From positions 62,001 to 126,000 of the forward strand of contig JAFBAL010000054.1 in assembly GCA_019247845.1 (NCBI GenBank): 64,000 nt of DNA, read 5' to 3'. The stretch is from Alphaproteobacteria bacterium. GTDB taxonomy: Bacteria; Pseudomonadota; Alphaproteobacteria; Micropepsales; Micropepsaceae. Positions 7,554 through 16,810 of this stretch are shown here, piece by piece. The notes below the pieces were generated by a model that was not told the origin of the DNA, ran no database searches, and worked only from the letters and a program-made list of their open reading frames with translations. The translations under genes were made by a program, and so were the position numbers. Position 1 is the first letter of the stretch; each line of letters starts with the position of its first letter.

Positions 7554-8252
7554 ATGAACCCGTCGCGATTCCAGAACCCGGTTTTCGTCGCAATCGACAC
7601 GCCCGATCTCGACCGCGCTCTGGCCCTGGCCAAGGCCGTGGGCCCGCATGTCGGCGGGTTGAAGCTGGGGTTGGAGTTCCTGACCGCGCGCGGGCCGGAG
7701 GGGCTCGCCGCCATGGCCAAGCTCGGTCACCCGATCTTCGCCGACACCAAATTCCACGACATCCCGAATACCGTCGCGGGCGCGGCGCGCGAGATCGCCA
7801 GGCTCGGCATCGCCATCTTCAACATCCACGCGTCCGGCGGCGAGGCGATGATGCGCGCCGCGCGCAAGGCGGCGGGCGAAGGCGTCAAGCTCATCGCCGT
7901 GACGGTGCTGACCAGCCTCGACGACCGCGACCTGGATGCGGTCGGCCAGCGCGGCACCGCGGCCGAGCAGGTCGTGCGGCTCGCGAGCCTTGCTCAATCT
8001 TGCGGCCTGGACGGCGTGGTGTGCTCGGCGCACGAGATCGCCGCGATCCGCAAGGCCTGCGGCAAGGACTTCCTGCTGGTCGTGCCCGGCATCCGTCCGG
8101 CAGGCAGCGATCTCGCCGACCAGCGCCGGGTGATGACGCCGCGCGAGGCGCTGGACGCCGGCGCCGACATCCTGGTCGTCGGCCGCCCGATCACCGGCGC
8201 CGCCGATCCGACGCAGGCCGCTCGCGCCATCGCCGAGAGCCTTCATGGCTGA
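7554..8252 (+). CDS. pyrF: Orotidine 5'-phosphate decarboxylase
   Basis: The product is 232 aa. It catalyses the last step of UMP synthesis (OMP to UMP). The TIM-barrel active-site tetrad region is clear: VAIDTPDLDRAL for the first Asp, LKLGLEF for Lys, and ADTKFHDIPNTV for the D-x-K-x-x-D motif. The phosphate-binding end is VVPGIRPAGSDLADQRRVMTPREAL ... ILVVGRPIT. It sits 41 nt after ihfB and overlaps the next gene by 8 nt. Confidence 0.95.
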   Translation: MNPSRFQNPVFVAIDTPDLDRALALAKAVGPHVGGLKLGLEFLTARGPEGLAAMAKLGHPIFADTKFHDIPNTVAGAAREIARLGIAIFNIHASGGEAMMRAARKAAGEGVKLIAVTVLTSLDDRDLDAVGQRGTAAEQVVRLASLAQSCGLDGVVCSAHEIAAIRKACGKDFLLVVPGIRPAGSDLADQRRVMTPREALDAGADILVVGRPITGAADPTQAARAIAESLHG

Positions 8253-8640
8253 GAACAAGACCAAGGCAACCAAGGCCAGCGTCGCGGAGTTCATCGCGGC
8301 AGTGCCCGACGCGGCCAAGCGCGCCGATGCCAAGACGCTCGTCAAGATGATGCAGGCCGCGACCGGCGAGAAGGCCAGGATGTGGGGCCCGAGCATCGTC
8401 GGCTTCGGCAGCCGGCACTACGTCTATGAGAGCGGGCGCGAGGGCGACATGCCGGTCGTGGCGTTCTCGCCGCGCAAGCCCGCGATCGTCCTCTATATCG
8501 GCGCGGTCGGCGATCCGCAGCTGGCCAGGCTCGGCAAGCACACCACCGGCAAGGGCTGCCTCTACGTCAAGACGCTCGCCGACGTCGACGTGAAGGTGCT
8601 CGACAGGCTGATCGCGAACGCGGTCAAGAGGGGCAAATGA
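8245..8640 (+). CDS. DUF1801 domain protein
   Basis: The product is 131 aa. The sequence SVAEFIAAVPDAAKRADAKTLVKMMQAATG...MWGPSIVGFGSRHYVYESGREGDMPVVAFSPRKPAIVLYI matches DUF1801 (YdhG-like) proteins. These are small soluble proteins of unknown function. The start overlaps pyrF by 8 nt and the stop overlaps the GST start as ATGA, so it is co-expressed with both. Confidence 0.8.
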   Translation: MAENKTKATKASVAEFIAAVPDAAKRADAKTLVKMMQAATGEKARMWGPSIVGFGSRHYVYESGREGDMPVVAFSPRKPAIVLYIGAVGDPQLARLGKHTTGKGCLYVKTLADVDVKVLDRLIANAVKRGK

Positions 8641-9272
8641 CCTATACGCTCTACGGCTCTCCGGGAACGGCCAGCATGTGCGTCCATTGGATGCTGATCG
8701 AGCTCGGCGTGCCCTTCGAATTCGTCGCGCTCGATTTCGAGAAGAAGGCGCAGCGCGATCCGGCCTACCTCGAGATCAATCCCGCCGGCCACGTGCCGGC
8801 GCTGGTCGTCGACGGCAAGGCCTATAGCGAGACCGCGGCGCTATTGATGTGGCTCGCCGAGCGCCATCCCGAGCGCAACTTCGCGCCCGCGATCGGAGCC
8901 GCGGACCGCCCGCACTATCTGCAATGGATGATCACGCTCGCCAATTCGGTGATGCCGGCGTTCCGCCTGTTCTATTACGCGGACGAGGGCGCCGGGCCTG
9001 AGAATGCCGAGGCCACCAAGGCGCAAGCAGCAAGCCGCATCGCTTTGGTGTTCGAGCGCATCGACGCGCTGCTCGCCGACGGGCGGCCGTATCTCCTGGG
9101 GCACACGATGACCGCGGCCGATTTCCTGCTCGGCATGCTGGCGCGCTGGTCGCGCAACCTGCCGCGCACCGCGATGAATTGGCCGCATCTCAAGGCCTAT
9201 GTGGAGCGCGTCCGGGCGCTGCCGTCGTACCGCAAGACCCACGACGCGGAAGGCCTTTCGGGCTGGATTTGA
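8637..9272 (+). CDS. Glutathione S-transferase family protein
   Basis: The product is 211 aa. The N-terminal thioredoxin-like domain begins MTYTLYGSPGTASMCVHWMLIELGVPFE and contains the cis-proline/SNAIL-like stretch HVPALVVDGKAYSETAALLMWL. The C-terminal all-helical domain has the N-capping motif TMTAADFLLGML. The family conjugates glutathione to electrophiles or has related reductase roles; the substrate is unknown. Its ATGA overlap with DUF1801 places it at the end of the pyrF unit. Confidence 0.85.
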   Translation: MTYTLYGSPGTASMCVHWMLIELGVPFEFVALDFEKKAQRDPAYLEINPAGHVPALVVDGKAYSETAALLMWLAERHPERNFAPAIGAADRPHYLQWMITLANSVMPAFRLFYYADEGAGPENAEATKAQAASRIALVFERIDALLADGRPYLLGHTMTAADFLLGMLARWSRNLPRTAMNWPHLKAYVERVRALPSYRKTHDAEGLSGWI

Positions 9273-9287
9273 GAATCTTCCACTCTC

Positions 9288-9305
9288 GCGTGACGCCCGT
9301 CACGC
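9288..9305. promoter_or_regulatory. 18-bp perfect palindrome (CRP-like operator or hairpin)
   Basis: GCGTGACG-CC-CGTCACGC lies 16 nt after the GST stop and about 70 nt before the next gene. It contains GTGA-N6-TCAC, like a CRP-type site. It could also form a 7-bp stem with a GCCC loop, but no T-run follows directly. A second small hairpin, GCTTTT-ATTA-AAAAGC, lies shortly downstream. Confidence 0.3.
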
Positions 9306-9375
9306 TGCGATGGCCCGGCTTTTATTAAAAAGCTGCCGAGGACATTTGCGTCCCAACTCGCGAAGGAAGACTGCC

Positions 9376-10128
9376 ATGACGACCCAACTTGCCGCGCAGG
9401 CCGGTCAAGGCGGCGCGGTCACCATTGCGTGCATCAACAAGGCCAAGACGCCGCTGGGCGTTCCGTTCGATCGGCTGACCACGGCGCTGCAGAACTGCTA
9501 CGACCGGTTCTTCCTGCCGATCTGGGGCTATCCGGTCAGGCTCTACAACACCGACCGGCCGCGCCCGGGCGATTGGCGGCTGATCTATTTCGACGACGCC
9601 GAGCAGGCGGGTTTCCTCGGCTATCACGAGCTGACCGACGAGGGACAGCCGATCTCGAAGGTGTTCGTGAAGCCCACGCTCAAGAACGGCGACCAGATCA
9701 GCGTCACCGCCTCGCACGAGCTGTTCGAGATGGCCATCGATCCGATCGCCAATCTGTGGGCAGAGGGGCCGGACGGCATCGAGTACGCCTACGAGATGTC
9801 GGACGCGGTCGAGGAGGACGTCTTCGAGGTCGACGGAATGCAGATGTCGAACTTCGTGCATCCGGCCTGGTTCGAACCGTTCAAGCACGCCCACGGCACT
9901 AAGTTCGATCACCTGGGCCGGCTGACCGAGCCGTTCTCGATGAGCAAGGGCGGCTATCTCATCATCAAGAAGAACGGCAAAGTCGTGGAGAAGCACGGCT
10001 CGGCGGAGAAGGAAGCGCGCTTCCGGCTCGAGGACCGCTACGGCCATCGCAGCGAGTTCCGCAAGCCCGACGGCCTGCGGGCCTTGAGCGGGGTCAAGAA
10101 AGGGGACGCGCAGATCGCTGCGGAATGA
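9376..10128 (+). CDS. Uncharacterised protein with an HExxE motif (putative metal-dependent hydrolase)
   Basis: The product is 250 aa with no signal peptide. The ATG at 9376 has a GAAGGAAG Shine-Dalgarno; the frame stays open upstream but runs through GST. The striking feature is SVTASHELFEMAIDP, giving H114, E115 and E118 and a following D-P, with a downstream acidic stretch YAYEMSDAVEEDVFEVDGMQMSNFVHPAWF. HExx plus a nearby Glu resembles a gluzincin-type zinc site, and SHExxExxxDP is shared by a set of hypothetical bacterial proteins I recall, none with a solved function to my knowledge. Peptidase activity is inference. It runs 35 nt into the convergent small gene. Confidence 0.6.
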   Translation: MTTQLAAQAGQGGAVTIACINKAKTPLGVPFDRLTTALQNCYDRFFLPIWGYPVRLYNTDRPRPGDWRLIYFDDAEQAGFLGYHELTDEGQPISKVFVKPTLKNGDQISVTASHELFEMAIDPIANLWAEGPDGIEYAYEMSDAVEEDVFEVDGMQMSNFVHPAWFEPFKHAHGTKFDHLGRLTEPFSMSKGGYLIIKKNGKVVEKHGSAEKEARFRLEDRYGHRSEFRKPDGLRALSGVKKGDAQIAAE

Positions 10129-10378
10129 TATCCGGCGGCGTCCGCGTCGCGGAGCCCTCCTCGCGCGCATAGACCGTCGCGAGGTCCAGGTCGTGGACGC
10201 CCGCCTTGCGCGCCAGCGCGAGGTCGACAATGGGGACGCCCTTCTGATGCAGCTTCGGCGCAGTGACGGTCACCACCTCGGTGTTGCCGCTGAGCGGCGT
10301 GACCGTTTCACGAGACTGCGCCGAGGCCGCAGATGCCATGAGCATCGTGGCCAGCGCGACGAGGCCGAGATCCCTCAT
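10094..10378 (-). CDS. Small secreted protein, UrcA-like N-terminus
   Basis: The product is 94 aa. The signal peptide is MRDLGLVALATMLMASAASAQ, followed by EVVTVTAPK, a stretch common at the mature start of UrcA-family proteins. The remainder (VDLALARKAGVHDLDLATVYAREE) only weakly recalls the UrcA core and lacks its cysteine, so it may be a degenerate or unrelated small protein. A GAGGAA Shine-Dalgarno precedes the ATG and the start is 21 nt after the UrcA gene stop, so the two probably share a transcript. Confidence 0.55.
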   Translation of the reverse strand: MRDLGLVALATMLMASAASAQSRETVTPLSGNTEVVTVTAPKLHQKGVPIVDLALARKAGVHDLDLATVYAREEGSATRTPPDIIPQRSARPLS

Positions 10379-10399
10379 CCATTCCTCATCGCGGCGTCT

Positions 10400-10825
10400 T
10401 CAATATTCGTAAGCGTAGTTGCGGCGGTCACGCGCATCGCGGATGGCGATGTCGGCCCGGCGCATGCCGTCTTCCAGCGCGGTCTTGTAGCAGCTCGTGC
10501 CCGGCTGCTGCTTCACCGGATACTGCTCGGCGAGCTGGGTGCAGACGTCCTGCGCCGCGTCGCGGATACGCAGGCGGAGCTCGTGCGCACCCGAGCGGCT
10601 GCGCAGGTTCAGGTCGCTGTAGTTCACGTTCTGCGACAGCTTCAGCGTGCCGGGAGGCGCGTTCAACGGCGTGCGCTCGTAGTTGTAGCGCGGCGCGATG
10701 ACCTCGATCTGTTCGTTCGGGCCGTTGCTGTAGTATTGATCGTCGCCGTAGTCCTGTGCCGAGGCCGGCGCGGCCGTCAGCATGATGGCCAGCGCGCTGC
10801 CGGCAAGAAGCGAATATTTGAGCAT
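10400..10825 (-). CDS. UrcA family secreted protein
   Basis: The product is 141 aa. The signal peptide is MLKYSLLAGSALAIMLTAAPASAQ. The core VNYSDLNLRSRSGAHELRLRIRDAAQDVCTQL matches the UrcA family (Y-x-D-L-x-L ... L-x-x-R-I-x-x-A-A-x-x-V-C), and a second cysteine (TSCYKTAL) could pair with the first. UrcA proteins are small periplasmic proteins found mainly in sphingomonads and relatives; their function is not known. The ATG at 10825 is preceded by GGGAGACGG. It is divergent from trpF. Confidence 0.75.
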   Translation of the reverse strand: MLKYSLLAGSALAIMLTAAPASAQDYGDDQYYSNGPNEQIEVIAPRYNYERTPLNAPPGTLKLSQNVNYSDLNLRSRSGAHELRLRIRDAAQDVCTQLAEQYPVKQQPGTSCYKTALEDGMRRADIAIRDARDRRNYAYEY

Positions 10826-10869
10826 GGACCGTCTCCCGTCTTTGCCGCGCCAGCCGTTTAACCGTGCTT

Positions 10870-10887
10870 TGACAACGGCTTTTGTCA
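10870..10887. promoter_or_regulatory. TGACAA-N6-TTGTCA inverted repeat before trpF
   Basis: Perfect 6-bp arms in the 163-nt divergent region between the UrcA gene and trpF. It overlaps a TTGACA hexamer at 10869-10874 that could be a -35 box for the trp operon, but I could not find a matching -10. A trp leader peptide or attenuator was not seen. Confidence 0.25.
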
Positions 10888-10988
10888 GGGAGGGTTCCGG
10901 AAGTTCCAAAGGGCCGTTCCGTGGCCGAAATGCGGCCGGATGAGGGCCGGTTGATTTCGCGCCCAGCGAAGGCGATAAGCCCCCTCCC

Positions 10989-11605
10989 ATGGGCGTGCTC
11001 GTCAAGATCTGCGGCATCACCAGCGTCGAGGCGGCGGATGCCGCCGCGCGCGCGGGCGCGGATTTCGTAGGCCTGGTATTCCACAAGAAATCGCCGCGCA
11101 ATCTCGAGCTCGACCAGGCGTGCGCGCTGGCGGCCCGCTTGCGCGGACGGACGCGGCTGGTGGCGCTGTTCGCCGCTGCGAGCGACGACGAGATGGACAT
11201 GGCCGTCAAGGCCGTCGAGCCCGATTTCGTCCAGCTCCATGGCGGCGAGCTGCCGGGACGCGTGGCCGATGTCCGCGCGCGCTTCGGCGTGCCCGTGATC
11301 AAGGCATTTGCCGTCGCCGATGCGTCCGATCTGGCCGAGGTTGCAAGCCACGACGCCGAAATGTTCCTGTTCGATGCGAAGGGCGAGCGCGCCGGAGGCA
11401 ACGGCGCAGCCTTCGACTGGCAGTTGCTCCGTGGGCGGACGTTCGCGCGGCCCTGGCTGCTGGCCGGCGGCTTGAGCGCGGACAACGTCGCGCGCGCGAT
11501 CCAGGTTTCCGGCGCGCCCGGCGTCGACGTGTCTTCGGGCGTCGAGACCGCGCCCGGGCTGAAGAGTGCCGAGATGATCGTCAAATTCGTGAGCGAAGCG
11601 CGCCT

Positions 11606-11609
<4 letters not shown>
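10989..11609 (+). CDS. trpF: Phosphoribosylanthranilate isomerase
   Basis: The product is 206 aa. It catalyses the Amadori rearrangement of PRA to CdRP in tryptophan synthesis. The catalytic Cys is in [15 protein letters not shown] at the N-terminus. The catalytic Asp is in [19 protein letters not shown]. The phosphate-binding end is [15 protein letters not shown]...[16 protein letters not shown]. Its stop overlaps the trpB start by 4 nt. Confidence 0.95.
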
Positions 11610-12816
<1,207 letters not shown>

Positions 12817-12820
<4 letters not shown>

Positions 12821-13641
12821 GCCGCATCGCCGACCGCTTCGCGGCGCTGAGACGCGACAACCGCGCCGCTTTCGTACCCTTCATCACCGCGGGCGATCCC
12901 GATTTCGAGACCGCGCTGGCGCTGCTGCAGGCGCTGCCCGAGGCGGGCGCGGACCTGATCGAGCTCGGCATCCCGTTCTCCGATCCGATGGCCGACGGGC
13001 CGGTGAACCAGGCGTCGTACCTACGCGCGCTGGCCTCGGGCATGACCTTGCCCAAGGTGCTCGACATGGTGCGCAAGTTCCGCAAGGGCGACGCGAAGAC
13101 GCCGATCGTGCTGATGGGCTCCTACAATCCGATCCATGCCTACGGCACCGCCCGCTTCGCCAAGGACGCGGCCGAAGCCGGCATCGACGGGCTGCTCATC
13201 GTCGACCTGCCGCCCGAGGAGGACGAGGTGCTGCGCGCCCCCGCGGCGCTGCACGGGCTCGACGTCGTGCGCTTCGTGACGCCGACCAGCGACGCCAAGC
13301 GGCTCGACACCATCCTCGACGGCGCCAGCGGCTATCTCTACTACGTCTCGATGGCGGGCATCACCGGCACCAAGGTGATCTCGTCCGACGAGACCGAGGC
13401 CGCGGTGGCGCGGCTGCGCGCGCGCACCCGGCTGCCCGCGACGGTGGGCTTCGGCATCAAGACGCCGGAACAGGCCGCCGCGGTCGCGCGTTTTGCCGAC
13501 GGCGTGGTGGTCGGCACCGCCATCGTCGCGCGTGTTTACGAGAATGTTAACGCGAAACGTGCCGCGCTGGTCGCGAATGTGGCGGAATTTTGCAGCGAGC
13601 TCGCAAATTCCGTGCATGCGGCGCGCGGCAAAGACGTGTAG
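12817..13641 (+). CDS. trpA: Tryptophan synthase alpha chain
   Basis: The product is 274 aa. It cleaves indole-3-glycerol phosphate. Catalytic Glu and Asp regions are visible: [20 protein letters not shown] for Glu, and [11 protein letters not shown] for the second acidic region. The phosphate-binding loop is [15 protein letters not shown] ... GVVVGTAIV. The start overlaps trpB by 4 nt; accD follows after 9 nt. Confidence 0.97.
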
Positions 13642-13650
13642 TATCGGGCC

Positions 13651-14595
13651 ATGAACTGGATCGCCAATTTCGTCCGCCCACGGATCAAAAGCCTGATGGG
13701 CGGGCAGAAGACCGACACGCCCGAGAACCTGTGGAAGAAGTGCCCGAGCTGCGGCGAGATGATCTTCCACCGCGACCTGGTCGCGGCGCAGAACGTCTGC
13801 CCCAATTGCGGCCATCACCTGCGCATCGGCCCGGCGGAGCGCTTCGCCGCGACCTTCGACGCCGGCCAGTTCGACGAGCTGCCGGTGCCCAGCGTGGCCG
13901 CCGATCCGCTGAAGTTCCGCGGCGAGAAGAAATATCCCGACGAGATGAAATCGGCGCGCACCAAGACCGCGCGGGTCGAGGCGCTGAACGCCGCGCGCGG
14001 CACGCTCGAAGGCATGCCCGTGCTGGTCGCGGTGCAGCCTTTCGACTTCCTGGGCGGCTCGCTCGGCATGGGCGTGGGCGAGGGCCTGGTCGCCGCCATC
14101 AAGGTCGCGGTCGACGAGAAGCGGCCGTTCATCCTGTTCGTCTCGTCCGGCGGCGCGCGCATGCAGGAGGGCATCCTGTCGCTGATGCAGATGCCGCGCG
14201 TGACCATCATGGTCGACATGCTGCGCGAGGCGGGGCTGCCCTATATCGTCGTGCTGACCGATCCGACGTTCGGCGGCGTCAGCGCGTCCTATGCCATGCT
14301 GGGCGACGTGCAGATCGCCGAGCCCGGCGCGCAGATCGGCTTCACCGGCGCGCGCGTCATCGCCCAGACCATCCGCGCGCAGCTGCCCGACGGCTTCCAG
14401 CGCGCCGAATATCTGCTCGAGCACGGCATGCTCGACATGGTCGTGCACCGCCACCAGATGCGCGAGACCTTGTCGCGGCTGGTGCATCTTCTGATGAAGC
14501 GCTCGCGGCCCAAGAAGGCCTCGGCGGCGCCGGCGGTCGTCGCGGTACAGGCGTCGCGCGGCGGCAACGGCCACGACAGGGCGGGACATTCGTGA
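13651..14595 (+). CDS. accD: Acetyl-CoA carboxylase carboxyltransferase subunit beta
   Basis: The product is 314 aa. It is the beta half of the carboxyltransferase that forms malonyl-CoA. An N-terminal four-cysteine zinc ribbon is seen as KCPSCGEMIFHRD...NVCPNCGHHL. The crotonase-like core has PFILFVSSGGARMQEGILSLMQM and GGVSASYAMLGDVQIAEPGAQIGFTGARVI. A basic, alanine-rich tail (KRSRPKKASAAPAVVAVQASRG) extends past the usual domain. The stop overlaps the folC GTG as GTGA. Confidence 0.95.
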   Translation: MNWIANFVRPRIKSLMGGQKTDTPENLWKKCPSCGEMIFHRDLVAAQNVCPNCGHHLRIGPAERFAATFDAGQFDELPVPSVAADPLKFRGEKKYPDEMKSARTKTARVEALNAARGTLEGMPVLVAVQPFDFLGGSLGMGVGEGLVAAIKVAVDEKRPFILFVSSGGARMQEGILSLMQMPRVTIMVDMLREAGLPYIVVLTDPTFGGVSASYAMLGDVQIAEPGAQIGFTGARVIAQTIRAQLPDGFQRAEYLLEHGMLDMVVHRHQMRETLSRLVHLLMKRSRPKKASAAPAVVAVQASRGGNGHDRAGHS

Positions 14596-15902
14596 GCGTC
14601 CGCACCGACGCGGTTCTCACGCGTCTGCTCAGCCTGCATCCCAAGAAGATCGACCTGGTGCTGGACCGCATCCAGCGCCTGCTCGGTCAGCTCGGACACC
14701 CCGAGAAGAAGCTTCCGCCCGTCATCCACGTCGCGGGCACCAACGGCAAGGGCTCCACCTGCGCCTTCAGCCGCGCGATGCTCGAAGCGCAGGGTCTCAA
14801 AGTTCACGTCTACACCTCGCCGCATCTGGTCGAGTTCCGCGAGCGCATCCGCCTGGCCGGCCAGCTGATCTCGGAGGAAGAGCTCTCCGACACGCTGGAG
14901 GAATGCGAGCGCGTCAACGGCGGCGAGCCGATCACCTTCTTCGAGATCACCACGGCCGCGGCGTTCCTGGCCTTCGCGCGCCACCGCGCCGACGCGCTGG
15001 TGCTCGAGGTGGGGCTCGGCGGCAAGTACGACGCGACCAACGTCATCGCAAAGCCGCGCGTCGCCGTCATCACGCCCATCGGGCTGGATCACGCGGAGTT
15101 CCTGGGCGAACAGATCGAAGGCATCGCCGCGGAGAAGGCGGGCATCGTCAAGCCCGGCGTGCCCTTGATCGTGGGGCCGCAGGACGACGCGCCGCGCGAC
15201 GTGATCCTGCGCCGTGCCGACGCGCTGTCGGCGCCGGCCTATGTCTTCGGCCAGGACTTCTTCGCGCATCAGGAACACGGCCGCATGGTCTATCAGGACA
15301 CCGACGGCCTGCTAGACCTGCCGCTGCCCAAGCTGATCGGGCGCCACCAGATCGAGAACGCGGCGACCGCCATCGCAGGCTTGCGCCGCTGCGGGCCCGA
15401 TTGGAGCCGCGACGCCGGAATCGAGCGCGGGCTGCGCAGCGTCGAATGGCCGGCGCGGCTGCAGCGCCTCACGCGCGGACCGCTAATCGAGGCGGGGCCG
15501 GAAGGCGCGGAGGTCTGGCTCGACGGCGGGCACAATCCGCATTGCGCCGCCGCCGTCGCGACCGCCATCGCCGACCTGGAAGAGCGCGGCGAGCGCGCGC
15601 TCTATCTGATCAGCGGCATGCTGCGCACCAAGGACGCGCTCGGCTTCTTCGCCCAGTTCCGCGGGCTGGCGCGCCACGTTGCCACCGTCGACATTCCAGG
15701 CGAGACGATGAGCTTCGGCGCCGGCGAGCTTTACGACCGCGCGCGCGCGGCCGGTCTCGACGCAGCTCCGGCCGAGGACGTCGAGGACGCGATGCTGCAG
15801 ATCTCCGCCTGGGCGCGCGCGCATCCGAAAGAGCCGCCGCCGCGGATTCTCATCTGCGGCTCGCTCTATCTGGCAGGAACGATCCTGAGCAGGAACAGCT
15901 AA
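14592..15902 (+). CDS. folC: Bifunctional dihydrofolate synthase / folylpolyglutamate synthase
   Basis: The product is 436 aa. It adds glutamate to dihydropteroate or folates using ATP. The P-loop is VIHVAGTNGKGSTCAF, then YTSPHLVEFRERI, VLEVGLGGKYDATNVI and the ATP/metal site ITPIGLDHAEFLG. The C-terminal domain has VWLDGGHNPHCAAAV and ends ILICGSLYLAGTIL. GTG start at 14592 inside the accD stop gives VSVRTDAVLTRLL. Last gene of the plus-strand trp-accD-folC operon; it overlaps the convergent gene by 4 nt. Confidence 0.93.
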   Translation: MSVRTDAVLTRLLSLHPKKIDLVLDRIQRLLGQLGHPEKKLPPVIHVAGTNGKGSTCAFSRAMLEAQGLKVHVYTSPHLVEFRERIRLAGQLISEEELSDTLEECERVNGGEPITFFEITTAAAFLAFARHRADALVLEVGLGGKYDATNVIAKPRVAVITPIGLDHAEFLGEQIEGIAAEKAGIVKPGVPLIVGPQDDAPRDVILRRADALSAPAYVFGQDFFAHQEHGRMVYQDTDGLLDLPLPKLIGRHQIENAATAIAGLRRCGPDWSRDAGIERGLRSVEWPARLQRLTRGPLIEAGPEGAEVWLDGGHNPHCAAAVATAIADLEERGERALYLISGMLRTKDALGFFAQFRGLARHVATVDIPGETMSFGAGELYDRARAAGLDAAPAEDVEDAMLQISAWARAHPKEPPPRILICGSLYLAGTILSRNS

Positions 15903-16300
15903 CGGTTCTTGAGGCCCGCCAGCATATCTCCGCCGGGCTGCTTCGCGTGGCGTCGCACCAGGTGATAGGTGCCCGCGCCGAGCACGGCGTTTGTGCTGCC
16001 GTTGGATCCCGTGACGTAGACCTTGCCGCTGCCGTCGACGGGCGTGGTGAAGTACCATGTCACGACGATGCCTTCGATCGTCTCGCTGGCGACGACGCCG
16101 CGCTTGTGGTCGACGCGCGCGACCGAGCCGCCCAGAACGCCCGCGGGACCGCAGCCGCCGCGCGTTCCGGCGACGAGCAGGCCGGTCACGTTGATCTGAA
16201 AGGTGTTGCAGTGGCCGTCGATGGCGACGTTGAAGGTGTCGGCTTGCGCGGCGGAGCCGCAAACGGCCAAGGAGGCCGCGAGAGCCAGTTTCTTGATCAT
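15899..16300 (-). CDS. Small secreted protein of unknown function
   Basis: The product is 133 aa. The signal peptide is MIKKLALAASLAVCGSAAQA, with cleavage before DTFNVAIDGHCNTFQINV. The mature part has two cysteines (GHCNTF, RGGCGPAG) that could pair, and short beta-type segments (ASETIEGIVVTWYFTTPVDGSGKVYV). No family recognised. The longer open frame above the ATG has no sensible coding content. Confidence 0.6.
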   Translation of the reverse strand: MIKKLALAASLAVCGSAAQADTFNVAIDGHCNTFQINVTGLLVAGTRGGCGPAGVLGGSVARVDHKRGVVASETIEGIVVTWYFTTPVDGSGKVYVTGSNGSTNAVLGAGTYHLVRRHAKQPGGDMLAGLKNR

Positions 16301-16419
16301 GTCGTTCCCCACGCTTTTTTTGAGATGGGCCGCACCCACACGCGGCTTGGTTGAGTTCAACTCAACATTTAGGCAAAGGCAATGCGTCGGAACGACTGAA
16401 GGATTGCTTTTAATCCATG

Positions 16420-16794
16420 CTACCGCGCCATGCGGCCCACGATCACCGGCACGATCGCCAGCGAGCTCAGGAACGTCAGGTGATACCAGACGGGGAATTT
16501 CGGCCACAGGCCGTAGTGTATCGGGATGAAGATCGCGAGCAGGACGACAGCCAGGACCCATGGCGCCGCCGACGCGCCTTTCGCCAGCCGCGCGGTGACG
16601 ACGGCCGCCACGGTCAACGCGACGGTGCTCTCGATCAGCCGCGCCGCCATCATCGGCACGGTGAAGCTCATCGACGGCTCTGCTTCGTGATATCCGGGCA
16701 TGAAATAGCGAAGCCCGAAATTCAGGATCGTGGCGACCACCATCCACGCGATCACGCCCGCGATGGCGCTCAACGCCGTCCTGATCATGCTCAT
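16420..16794 (-). CDS. Four-helix membrane protein, hypothetical
   Basis: The product is 124 aa. Four hydrophobic segments are visible: TALSAIAGVIAWMVVATILNF, MMAARLIESTVALTVAAVVTARL, WVLAVVLLAIFIPIHYGL and LTFLSSLAIVPVIVGRM. It is a small inner-membrane protein of no clear family. It lies 16 nt downstream of the di-heme cytochrome gene on the same strand, so it may be co-transcribed with it. Confidence 0.55.
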   Translation of the reverse strand: MSMIRTALSAIAGVIAWMVVATILNFGLRYFMPGYHEAEPSMSFTVPMMAARLIESTVALTVAAVVTARLAKGASAAPWVLAVVLLAIFIPIHYGLWPKFPVWYHLTFLSSLAIVPVIVGRMAR

Positions 16795-16810
16795 CCCTTC
16801 TTGGCCCCGC

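Noticed and set aside
10826-10988. A trp attenuator or leader peptide upstream of trpF
   Set aside because: No short frame with tandem Trp codons and no terminator/antiterminator pair was found.
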